From the NCBI GenBank assembly GCA_028290225.1, contig JAQGKH010000094.1:1-10525 (forward strand): a stretch of 10,525 nt of DNA, written 5' to 3'. The DNA comes from Devosia sp. Lineage in GTDB: Bacteria > Pseudomonadota > Alphaproteobacteria > Rhizobiales > Devosiaceae. The position numbers and the translations under genes were made by a program. This document shows, one piece after another, positions 1 to 5,842 of the stretch; position 1 is the stretch's first letter, and each line of letters begins with the position of its first letter. The notes under the pieces were generated by a model that saw only the letters and a list, made by a program, of their open reading frames with translations, ran no database searches and was not told where the DNA came from.

Positions 1-181
1 TCTCGCTGCCGCGCCGCACGAGGGACGCGTCGCCACGCCCGCCCAGCGCCAGCGTCAGAGCATCCAGCAGGATCGACTTACCAGCGCCCGTCTCGCCCGT
101 GAGCACGGTCATGCCAGCGCCCAATGCCAGATCAAGCTGGTCGATAAGAACTATGTTGCGAACCGAAAGCGCGTTCAGCAT
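1..181 (-). CDS. recN: DNA repair protein RecN, N-terminal fragment
   Basis: This is the first 60 codons of RecN, an SMC-like ATPase that works at DNA double-strand breaks in recombinational repair; the gene runs off the left edge. From the ATG at 181 the protein begins MLNALSVRNIVLIDQL and continues into a Walker A motif, GETGAGKS, at residues 29-36, followed by ILLDALTLALGGR. The opening 'L.V.N..LID.L.L....G..VLTGETGAGKS' is the hallmark of RecN and sets it apart from RecF and SMC. It follows bamD by about 117 bases, the usual order in rhizobia-like genomes (lpxC, bamD/comL, recN). The bases before the ATG show no strong ribosome-binding site. The coiled coil and Walker B half lie outside the window, so their integrity cannot be judged. 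The identity is secure from the motif and the synteny. Confidence 0.93.
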   Translation of the reverse strand, partial: MLNALSVRNIVLIDQLDLALGAGMTVLTGETGAGKSILLDALTLALGGRGDASLVRRGSE

Positions 182-239
182 TCCCGGAAATCCCAAACTC
201 AACCCAGCCGGCACCCTTGCGCGGCAGTGGCCGGCAAAT

Positions 240-275
240 TTTCGGGGCGCGCCAGCAAACTAGCGCGCCCCGGAA
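240..275 (-). terminator. GC-rich hairpin between bamD and recN, possible terminator
   Basis: A perfect 10-bp inverted repeat, CGGGGCGCGC (243-252) and GCGCGCCCCG (263-272), has a 10-base loop. A G-T pair and two A-T pairs extend the stem outward to 240 and 275. It begins about 24 bases after the bamD stop. Read on the minus strand the hairpin is followed by AAAATTTG, not a clean U-tract, so it is not a textbook intrinsic terminator. It may reduce read-through into recN, stabilise the 3' end of the bamD message, or mark mRNA processing. The stem is seen directly; the role is inferred. Confidence 0.45.
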
Positions 276-298
276 CAAACAAGCAACACCTTAGTTGG

Positions 299-1144
299 CT
301 ACTTGCGCAACGATGCCATCCAGCTGCCATCGTTCAGCGCGGGCGCCAGGCCCTGCTGGGCCAGTTTCTGGAACGCTTCCTGATACCAGGTGCTGGAGGG
401 ATAATTGTGGCCCAGAACCGCCGCAGCCGTCTTGGCTTCGTTGACCAGCCCGAGCAACAGATAGGCTTCGGTCAAACGATAAAGGGCTTCTTCGATGTGG
501 GTCGAGGTCTGGTGCTCCTCCACCACCACTCGGAAGCGGTTGATGGCTGCCGTGTACTGGCCATTGCCCAGATAATAGCGGCCAACCGACATCTCCTTGC
601 CGGCCAACTGGTCATAGCCAACCAGCAGCTTTTCCTTGGCGTCCGCCGCGTATTCGGACTTCGGATAATTGGCGATCAGCAGATTATAGGTGTCGATGGC
701 ATCGCGCGACAACTGCTGGTCGCGGGTGATGTCCTTGATCTGCCCGTAATAGGAATTTCCCTTGAGGTACAACACATAAGGGACATCCTTGCCGCTGGGA
801 TAAAGGGCGAGGAAACGATCGGCGGCGAGGATTGCATCCTCGTATTCGCCAATCCGGTAATGGGCATAAACCTGCATCAGCTTGGCCTTCTCGGCCAAAG
901 GCGAAGTGGGGTGCTGGCGCTCCAGGCGCTCAAGCTGCTTGACGGCGGTATTGTAGCGCTGGGCATCCATATTATCGAGAGCCTGCTGATACAGCGACTC
1001 GGCCGGGATGATCGGCTCTTCCTTGGCCTTGGGTGGGCCGAACAGATTCATGCCCGAGCAGCCCGCCAGCGCCACGACCATCACGCCAACCAAGAGGAAC
1101 CGGCTCGCCCGGCTGGTGCGACCACCAATAGCAACAACTGTCAC
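299..1144 (-). CDS. bamD: Outer-membrane assembly lipoprotein BamD (ComL family)
   Basis: BamD is the essential lipoprotein of the BAM complex, which folds beta-barrel proteins into the outer membrane; it sits on the periplasmic face and contacts BamA. The 281-residue product starts at a GTG (1144-1142), with AAGGA and GGGG 11 and 6 bases upstream. Residues 15-28 form a hydrophobic signal ending in the lipobox L-A-G-C, which puts the lipidated cysteine at position 29. Mature residues 48-265 are tetratricopeptide-like helix pairs: 'LYQQALDNMDAQRYNTAVKQ', 'AHYRIGEYEDAILAADRFL', a YLKGNSYY..I.D.TRDQ stretch typical of BamD, and later 'GRYYLGNGQYTAAINRFRVV'. The length is close to that of other alphaproteobacterial BamDs and somewhat longer than the roughly 245-residue E. 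coli protein. It lies between lpxC and recN, a common rhizobial arrangement, with a terminator-like hairpin upstream that suggests its own promoter; I could not assign one convincingly in the 83-base gap. Confidence 0.95.
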   Translation of the reverse strand: MTVVAIGGRTSRASRFLLVGVMVVALAGCSGMNLFGPPKAKEEPIIPAESLYQQALDNMDAQRYNTAVKQLERLERQHPTSPLAEKAKLMQVYAHYRIGEYEDAILAADRFLALYPSGKDVPYVLYLKGNSYYGQIKDITRDQQLSRDAIDTYNLLIANYPKSEYAADAKEKLLVGYDQLAGKEMSVGRYYLGNGQYTAAINRFRVVVEEHQTSTHIEEALYRLTEAYLLLGLVNEAKTAAAVLGHNYPSSTWYQEAFQKLAQQGLAPALNDGSWMASLRK

Positions 1145-1198
1145 GAACTGCCCCGTCCTTACACATACCGCTGCTGCGGCGTAGTTAGCAAATGGATC

Positions 1199-1225
1199 AA
1201 AACTGTGGCGGCGTGTCAGCCACAG
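1199..1225 (-). terminator. Probable intrinsic terminator after lpxC
   Basis: On the minus strand, starting two bases after the lpxC stop codon, CTGTGGC (1225-1219) pairs with GCCACAG (1209-1203) around a 9-base loop. The stem is followed at once by TTTT (1202-1199). A 7-bp GC-rich stem with a short U-run fits a Rho-independent terminator of moderate strength. It would separate lpxC from bamD transcription. The structure is seen directly; efficiency is unknown. Confidence 0.6.
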
Positions 1226-1227
1226 GT

Positions 1228-2184
1228 CTAGCGCACCGAGCGCAGATAATGGTTCACGGCCAACCCGTCCGGCTGATCGTCGAATGCTTCGAACTCCAGC
1301 GGAAGCCCTTCGGCACCCACTATCTCATAATTGGCTTCGCTCGAAAAGAGACCGGCCAGGACATGGGCGTTCAAGGCGTGGCCGCCCTTATAAGAGCGGA
1401 ACCGCCCCCAGATCGGCAGCCCGCCAAGCGACAAGTCGCCGATGGCGTCCAGCAACTTGTGGCGCACGAACTCATCCTCATAACGCAAGCCGCCGGGATT
1501 GAGGATCTTGTCGTCATGGACGGTAATCGAGTTGTCGAGGCTCGATCCCAGGGCATAACCGGCCTGCCGCAAGATCTTGGCATCGCGGACAAAGCCGAAG
1601 GTACGAGCCCGTGACACGTCGTCGAAATAGCGGCGCGGCGTCCAGTCAAAGATCATGCGCTGACGGCCAATGACCTTGCTATCGAAGTCGATTTCCAGGT
1701 CCAGCGCACGCCCGTTATAGGGCTCCAGCGCGGCAAAGGAATCGTTATTGCGCACGGTAACGGCCCGCAGCACCTTGAGGAACTTGCGTTGCGCGGGCTG
1801 AATTTCCAGCCCGGCCTGCAGGATCGCCTGTGCGAAGGGAAAGGCGCTGCCATCGAGGATGGGGCATTCGGGCCCATCGAGGGTAATCAGCGCATTGTCG
1901 ACACCCATCCCCGAAAGGGCCGAGGTGACATGCTCGATCGTTGCCACACTGACGCTGTCGCCCAGGTCAAGTGTGGTGCACAGCGTGGTGCGGGTGATCC
2001 GGGAGAAGTGCACCGGGACCGGCTTGGTGGTTCGCCCATCGCTGAGTTCACGGCAAATCAGAAAGCCGCTATCGACCGGAGCGGGTCCCAAGGTCAGCGT
2101 CACCGGCTGGGCCCCATGGACCCCGTAGCCGGAAAAGGAAAGGGTCGAGAACAGCGTGCGCTGGCGCGTGGTCAATTTATTCAT
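1228..2184 (-). CDS. lpxC: UDP-3-O-acyl-N-acetylglucosamine deacetylase LpxC
   Basis: LpxC is the zinc-dependent cytoplasmic deacetylase that makes the committed step of lipid A synthesis, removing acetate from UDP-3-O-acyl-GlcNAc. Numbering from the ATG at 2184 (318 residues), the zinc ligands are visible: His85 in TIEHVTSAL (with catalytic Glu84 before it) and His242 and Asp246 in RHKLLDAIGDL. The catalytic His269 is in YKGGHALN. The N-terminal 'GYGVHGAQPVTLTLGPAP' and 'GPECPILDGSA' are also typical. An in-frame GTG at 2196 would add four residues (MIPN), but the GGAG at 2199-2196 overlaps it; the same GGAG lies 11 bases before the ATG, so the ATG is preferred. The gene is the usual length. 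It follows ftsZ but is insulated by a strong terminator upstream and a weaker one downstream, so it is probably transcribed alone. No odd residues were seen. Confidence 0.97.
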   Translation of the reverse strand: MNKLTTRQRTLFSTLSFSGYGVHGAQPVTLTLGPAPVDSGFLICRELSDGRTTKPVPVHFSRITRTTLCTTLDLGDSVSVATIEHVTSALSGMGVDNALITLDGPECPILDGSAFPFAQAILQAGLEIQPAQRKFLKVLRAVTVRNNDSFAALEPYNGRALDLEIDFDSKVIGRQRMIFDWTPRRYFDDVSRARTFGFVRDAKILRQAGYALGSSLDNSITVHDDKILNPGGLRYEDEFVRHKLLDAIGDLSLGGLPIWGRFRSYKGGHALNAHVLAGLFSSEANYEIVGAEGLPLEFEAFDDQPDGLAVNHYLRSVR

Positions 2185-2229
2185 ATTCGGGATCACTCCA
2201 CCCCAGCGGGGCCGCCGGAACTGTTAGCC

Positions 2230-2261
2230 AAAAAAAACTCGGTGCGGAAGCCGCACCGAGT
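2230..2261 (-). terminator. Strong intrinsic terminator after ftsZ
   Basis: On the minus strand a perfect 11-bp stem, ACTCGGTGCGG (2261-2251) with CCGCACCGAGT (2247-2237), closes a 3-base loop. The stem is followed directly by a run of T (2236-2230), with the last stem base making eight in a row. This is a textbook Rho-independent terminator, 28 bases past the ftsZ stop codon. It should end the ftsZ message and prevent most read-through into lpxC, whose start lies only about 45 bases further on. Confidence 0.93.
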
Positions 2262-2264
2262 GAT

Positions 2265-2293
2265 GTTCGAGTCCCCGGACAAGGGAGCGTCAA
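2265..2293 (-). promoter_or_regulatory. Possible weak lpxC promoter overlapping the ftsZ stop
   Basis: On the minus strand TTGACG (2293-2288) includes the ftsZ TGA stop. After a 17-base spacer comes TCGAAC (2270-2265). The -35 hexamer matches the sigma-70 consensus in 5 of 6 positions, the -10 in only 3 of 6. A start about 7 bases downstream would fall inside the first arm of the terminator hairpin, so the lpxC message would lack a full terminator stem. Spacing and -35 are seen; promoter function is inferred and uncertain. Confidence 0.25.
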
Positions 2294-3954
2294 CCGTGCT
2301 TGCGCAGGAATGCAGGAATCTCCAGATGCTCTTTCTGCGGCGCTGCAGCGGGCTGCCGGCCATGCGCATCAAGTCCGCCACGGGCGCCTTCTGCGGCAGG
2401 CGGAACGCGCGAAGCCCTTGCGCCGCCTGCTTCAATGGCGCTGCGAGCCGCAGCATCGTCGGCAGCGGAATAGGTGGTTTCATCGCGACCGCCTTCAGCG
2501 GTTTGCCCCAGGCTCAGGCCGACATTGGAGGCCAGACGCTTGAACAAGGCACGCGCATTGCGCGGTTCGGCATCATGCCTTTCCTGCGGCTCCTGTGACC
2601 GGCGCGCAACAACCGGCAACTCCTCAGTGCGAGCCATGCGGCGCTGCCCTTCCGGGCGAGCGGCGTGCGAGGGCACGTAAACGCTTGGCACTGGCGATTC
2701 TTCGGGCGCAGCCGGCTCGTCCATTTCGCCCATGGCTTCGGCCTCAGGGATATAAGGCTCGACCAGGATGCCATCATCGTCATGGCCATGATAGCCGGCG
2801 GCAGCGGGCGTTTCGTGAGAGATCGCCTCGGCAACGGCAGCCTCGACCTGGTGCGCAATCTCCTGTTGCACGGACACCTGGCCCGTACGTTCAGCCGCAA
2901 CGCGGTTCGGCTCAACCGGCACGTGACGCTTCACCGAAAGCGGGGTGCGCGAAGCATGTGGCTTTGCCGGCTCCAGGGCCTGCACCATGGTCGCGTCCGT
3001 ACCCGTCGCCACCACGGACACGCGGATCGTGCCGGTCAGGCTCGGATCATAGGTCGCGCCAAGAATGATATTGGCATCGGCGTCCACTTCCTCGCGGATG
3101 CGGCTGGCCGCCTCGTCCACTTCATAGAGGGTCAGGTCGGGACCGCCGGTGATCGAGATGAGGAGGCCACGCGCACCCTGCATGGACACGTCGTCCAGCA
3201 GCGGGTTGGCAATGGCGGCTTCCGCGGCATGGCGAGCACGGTCTTCACCCGAAGCCTCGCCGGTGCCCATCATCGCCTTGCCCATGCCGCGCATCACGGC
3301 GCGCACGTCGGCGAAGTCGAGGTTGATGAGGCCTTCCTTGACCATCAGGTCGGTGATGCAGGCGACGCCAGAGAACAGCACCTGGTCGGCCATCGCAAAC
3401 GCGTCGGCAAAAGTGGTCTTCTCGTTGGCAACGCGGAACAGGTTCTGATTGGGGATGACGATCAGCGTATCGACATGGCGGTGCAACTCGTCGATGCCGT
3501 CCTCAGCCAGCCGGGCCCGGCGATTGCCTTCGAACGAGAATGGCTTGGTCACCACGCCAACGGTCAGGATGCCCTGCTCGCGCGCGGCACGGGCCACGAC
3601 GGGAGCCGCGCCGGTGCCGGTGCCGCCACCCATGCCCGCGGTAATGAACACCATGTGCGAGCCCGAGAGGTGATCGTTGATCTCGTCCCAGCTTTCCTCG
3701 GCTGCGGCGCGACCAACCTCAGGGTGCGAGCCGGCGCCCAGGCCTTCGGTAACGCCAACACCCAATTGGATGATGCGCTGGGCCTTGGAAAGGGCAAGCG
3801 CCTGAGCGTCCGTGTTGGCGACGACGAAGTCGACGCCATCGAGCCCAGACTCGATCATGTTGTTGACGGCGTTGCCGCCGGCACCACCACAACCGAATAC
3901 GGTGATGCGGGGCTTGAGTTCCTGGATGTCTGGGATCGTGAGGTTGATGGTCAT
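2290..3954 (-). CDS. ftsZ: Cell division tubulin-like GTPase FtsZ, long-linker type
   Basis: FtsZ polymerises at midcell on the inner face of the membrane and recruits the divisome. Numbered from the ATG at 3954 (554 residues), it has MTINLTIPDI at the start, a nucleotide-binding GCGGAGGNAVNNM at 21-33, the tubulin signature GGGTGTG at 109-115, and the T7 synergy loop NLDFAD at 211-216, which completes the neighbour's GTPase site. The folded core ends near residue 320. A charged, low-complexity linker of about 220 residues follows, and then the conserved tail EIPAFLRK at 545-552, which binds FtsA and other partners. E. coli FtsZ is 383 residues; long linkers like this are typical of Caulobacter and rhizobia. 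An in-frame ATG at 3966 would add MGPL; the 3954 start fits the family. The glycine-rich loop has Cys22 where Val is usual. The gene stands apart from ftsA behind a long leader and ends in its own terminator, so it can be expressed independently. Confidence 0.98.
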   Translation of the reverse strand: MTINLTIPDIQELKPRITVFGCGGAGGNAVNNMIESGLDGVDFVVANTDAQALALSKAQRIIQLGVGVTEGLGAGSHPEVGRAAAEESWDEINDHLSGSHMVFITAGMGGGTGTGAAPVVARAAREQGILTVGVVTKPFSFEGNRRARLAEDGIDELHRHVDTLIVIPNQNLFRVANEKTTFADAFAMADQVLFSGVACITDLMVKEGLINLDFADVRAVMRGMGKAMMGTGEASGEDRARHAAEAAIANPLLDDVSMQGARGLLISITGGPDLTLYEVDEAASRIREEVDADANIILGATYDPSLTGTIRVSVVATGTDATMVQALEPAKPHASRTPLSVKRHVPVEPNRVAAERTGQVSVQQEIAHQVEAAVAEAISHETPAAAGYHGHDDDGILVEPYIPEAEAMGEMDEPAAPEESPVPSVYVPSHAARPEGQRRMARTEELPVVARRSQEPQERHDAEPRNARALFKRLASNVGLSLGQTAEGGRDETTYSAADDAAARSAIEAGGARASRVPPAAEGARGGLDAHGRQPAAAPQKEHLEIPAFLRKHG

Positions 3955-3978
3955 TAGGGGCCCCATAGTGGCTTGGTT

Positions 3979-3992
3979 GGTAAAGATTTACC
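3979..3992. repeat. 14-base palindrome next to the ftsZ Shine-Dalgarno-like GGAGGT
   Basis: GGTAAAGATTTACC is a palindrome apart from its two central bases' stacking constraint: as RNA on the minus strand it can form a 5-bp hairpin, GGTAA/TTACC, with a 4-base loop. It shares its first bases with GGAGGT (3995-3990), the only perfect Shine-Dalgarno-like sequence before ftsZ. That GGAGGT lies 23 bases before the ATG at 3966 and 35 before the ATG at 3954, too far for normal use unless the hairpin shortens the distance. It may equally be a protein-binding dyad. Confidence 0.4.
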
Positions 3993-4002
3993 TCCCAATT
4001 CG

Positions 4003-4018
4003 TTAACCGGCTCCTAAC
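4003..4018 (-). promoter_or_regulatory. CtrA-like binding site upstream of ftsZ
   Basis: Read in the ftsZ direction this is TTAG-GAGCCGG-TTAAC, one mismatch from the CtrA consensus TTAA-N7-TTAAC. It lies 48 to 64 bases before the ftsZ ATG. CtrA is the master cell-cycle response regulator of alphaproteobacteria, and in Caulobacter it is known to bind and repress the ftsZ promoter. The match and the placement are seen; binding is inferred. Two further GTTAAC hexamers lie upstream at 4034-4039 and 4072-4077 without a correctly spaced partner. Confidence 0.55.
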
Positions 4019-4192
4019 AACTGTCCCAATGCCGTTAACCTTCGTGCAAATTGCGACATTCGCGCCGGCTCGTTAACGATACGGCAAGGCTGCGCCCTGG
4101 TGCGCTCGACCAAAGCCGACTGGTTGATCGGGCAATATGACGAGCGTCCGGACGTGCCGAAACTCCGCTCGGCCTGGGGCCAGCGGTTGCGA

Positions 4193-4262
4193 CATGGGGC
4201 AAGGATCGCCTCGGTGCCGGTCGTCCGGCGGTTAGTTAAAATGAAGCAAGCCTTGCCCCATG
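4193..4262. repeat. 12-bp inverted repeat with nested hairpin in the ftsZ leader
   Basis: CATGGGGCAAGG at 4193-4204 is the exact reverse complement of CCTTGCCCCATG at 4251-4262, with 46 bases between. Inside the loop GCCGG (4216-4220) pairs with CCGGC (4225-4229) around a 4-base loop, and TTAACTAAC lies on the minus strand nearby (4240-4232). As RNA this could fold as a two-tier stem about 70 bases long in the ftsZ leader; as DNA it could be a paired operator. The repeat is certain; its role is unknown. Confidence 0.6.
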
Positions 4263-4528
4263 CTATCCCGGAGACTCTGTGGGAGGACCGTCCTCGGCTT
4301 CAGCCCGTGCCGACAGAATGAAGCGCGAAGCGCTTCCGACCCGGGGGCTCAGATCGGGTCACAGATCATCCTTGAACCACAGGGCATGGAGCGACCCCCA
4401 TGCCATCCGGCATTCCCAGGCCGACCGTTCGTCGCGACCGCGCAGTTGCGCCTGGAAACAGGGACACAATAGCCCCCGTTTTCGAAGGCGGGGATAACCG
4501 GCGACAAGGGCAAGCTGCCGGTGGCCGC

Positions 4529-5842
4529 CTAGAAGCTCGTTTTCAGCCATTGCCCGACCCGGGCGAAATAGCCGTCAGTCCCGGTCAGTTTATTGGCACC
4601 ACGCGGCTCGGCATATTCCTGCGAGCACACCTGCGGGTAAACCAGCATGCCGCCAACAGTGGCGAAAGCCGCGCCCCTCGCCATTTCCGGCAAGCCGGCA
4701 ATGCCCATGGGCCGGCCATTGCGGACATTGCGCGCCAGCACCCGCCGCGCCACTTCGGGCAGGCCCGTCATCTCGCTGGCCCCTCCGGTCATGACGAAAC
4801 GCCGCCCGCACAGATCCATCATGCCGGTCGCCTGCATGCGATCCCGGATGGCGGTCAGGATTTCCTCGATTCGCGGTCGCATGATCCGCGTCAGCACCGA
4901 GCGGGCCACCTGCCCCGGCGCCTCGTCATGGCTGGCACCGACCGGCTGGATGGGGATCAGGTCGCGCTCATCAGCCTGCCCGGGCAACACCGAGCCATAC
5001 AGCGTCTTGAGCCGTTCGGCATCGGCGACGCTCACCGACAATTGCCGCGCGATGTCGAGGGTCAGATGGTGCCCGCCAATGGCGATGGCATCGGCGTAGC
5101 ACAGATGGCCTTCGTTGAAGACGGAAACGGTCGTGGTCGCACCGCCGAAATCGAGACAGGCAACACCCAGCTGCGCTTCGTCATCGACCAAGGTTGCAAG
5201 GCCCGATGCATAGGGCGTGGCTACCAGCGCCTCGATCTGCAGGTGGCAGCGATGCAGCACCAGTTCGAGATTGCGCATGGCGAGGGTTTCCGAGCTCACC
5301 ACGGCGACATCGACGCCGAGCTTGTCGCCCACCATGCCCTTGGGATCCTGGATGCCCTTCTGGCCATCCAGCGAATAGCCGATTGGCAAGGCATGGATGA
5401 TGGAGCGTTCGGGCCGGACGGAGCGCTCATTGACCGCGCGCAGCACGCGCTGCAGGTCGGCCTTTTCGACCTCCTGCCCATCCAGCGACACGGCGGCCGA
5501 GAAGGTTTCCGAGCCAAGCCGGCCGGCGGTGACATTGACGAGCACCGATTCCAGCGTCAGCCCGGCTGCCCGCTCGGCCATGCCGACCACCGAACGAATG
5601 GCCTGCTCGGCCTTTTCGATATCGGTGACCACGCCGCTCTTCACCCCGGAAGACGGCCCATAGCCAAAGCCGATCACCTCGGCCTTGTGCGAGCGCCCCC
5701 GGAGCGACTTGCCTTCGGGTCGCGGCGACAGGCGCGCGATCACGCAGCAGATCTTGGTGGACCCGATATCAAGCACGGCCACCAGGGTCGTGCGCCCGGG
5801 CTGCAGGGGACGAAGCCGCGACGTCATGGCATCGGTCATCAT
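4529..5842 (-). CDS. ftsA: Cell division actin-like ATPase FtsA
   Basis: FtsA is the actin-fold ATPase that tethers FtsZ filaments to the inner membrane and recruits later divisome proteins. The 437-residue product shows the actin/Hsp70 pattern in order: phosphate-1 LDIGSTKICCVIA at 24-36, the FtsA-specific 1C subdomain at roughly 100-180, phosphate-2 CLDFGGATTTVSVF at 229-242, and the adenosine motif VMTGGASEMTG at 350-360. It ends in an amphipathic helix, GYFARVGQWLKTSF (424-437), the usual membrane-targeting sequence. The start is the first of two adjacent ATGs (5842 and 5839). It overlaps the ftsQ stop as ATGA, and the upstream ribosome-binding site is poor, so translation is probably coupled to ftsQ. 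Another in-frame ATG at 5827 is possible. Unlike most dcw clusters it is not close to ftsZ, which starts about 570 bases downstream. Confidence 0.97.
   Translation of the reverse strand: MMTDAMTSRLRPLQPGRTTLVAVLDIGSTKICCVIARLSPRPEGKSLRGRSHKAEVIGFGYGPSSGVKSGVVTDIEKAEQAIRSVVGMAERAAGLTLESVLVNVTAGRLGSETFSAAVSLDGQEVEKADLQRVLRAVNERSVRPERSIIHALPIGYSLDGQKGIQDPKGMVGDKLGVDVAVVSSETLAMRNLELVLHRCHLQIEALVATPYASGLATLVDDEAQLGVACLDFGGATTTVSVFNEGHLCYADAIAIGGHHLTLDIARQLSVSVADAERLKTLYGSVLPGQADERDLIPIQPVGASHDEAPGQVARSVLTRIMRPRIEEILTAIRDRMQATGMMDLCGRRFVMTGGASEMTGLPEVARRVLARNVRNGRPMGIAGLPEMARGAAFATVGGMLVYPQVCSQEYAEPRGANKLTGTDGYFARVGQWLKTSF

Larger units (their letters stand above)
3967..4528 (-). other. Long ftsA-ftsZ intergenic leader, no gene seen
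   Basis: I find no believable coding region in these 562 bases: the short open frames on either strand have no recognisable family features or good ribosome-binding sites. What it does hold is regulatory-looking. There is a CtrA-like box at 4003-4018, and two more GTTAAC hexamers at 4034-4039 and 4072-4077. A GANTC site (GACTC) lies at 4273-4277. A 12-bp inverted repeat has its arms at 4193-4204 and 4251-4262. Shorter dyads are CGTCCGGACG (4145-4154), GAGGAC-C-GTCCTC (4283-4295), GAAGCGCTTC (4327-4336) and GGTAAAGATTTACC (3979-3992). No good sigma-70 hexamer pair stood out by eye. The likely role is promoter and leader for ftsZ, letting it be controlled apart from the upstream cluster. Confidence 0.7.

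Noticed and set aside
227..1231. Open frame of 334 codons on the plus strand opposite bamD
   Set aside because: Antisense to a BamD with a signal peptide, lipobox and tetratricopeptide repeats; the antisense product shows no family features.
2665..3957. Open frame of 430 codons on the plus strand opposite ftsZ
   Set aside because: It is the mirror of ftsZ codon use, with no recognisable domain and no separate promoter or ribosome-binding site visible.
4034..4077. Additional CtrA boxes at the GTTAAC hexamers
   Set aside because: Neither has a TTAA-like partner at 7-base spacing on either side, so they are noted only as possible half-sites.
4100..4321. Small 73-codon open frame in the ftsA-ftsZ leader, plus strand
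   Set aside because: It starts with GTG, has no good ribosome-binding site, no recognisable family, and crosses the inverted repeat. It is probably chance.
4474..4493. Possible terminator after ftsA (CCCCG and CGGGG)
   Set aside because: The stem is only 5 bp with a 10-base loop and there is no U-run on the minus strand, so it was not called.
4490..4500. DnaA-box-like TTATCCCCG on the minus strand near the ftsA stop
   Set aside because: Two mismatches to TTATNCACA and no neighbouring boxes or AT-rich region; not an origin.
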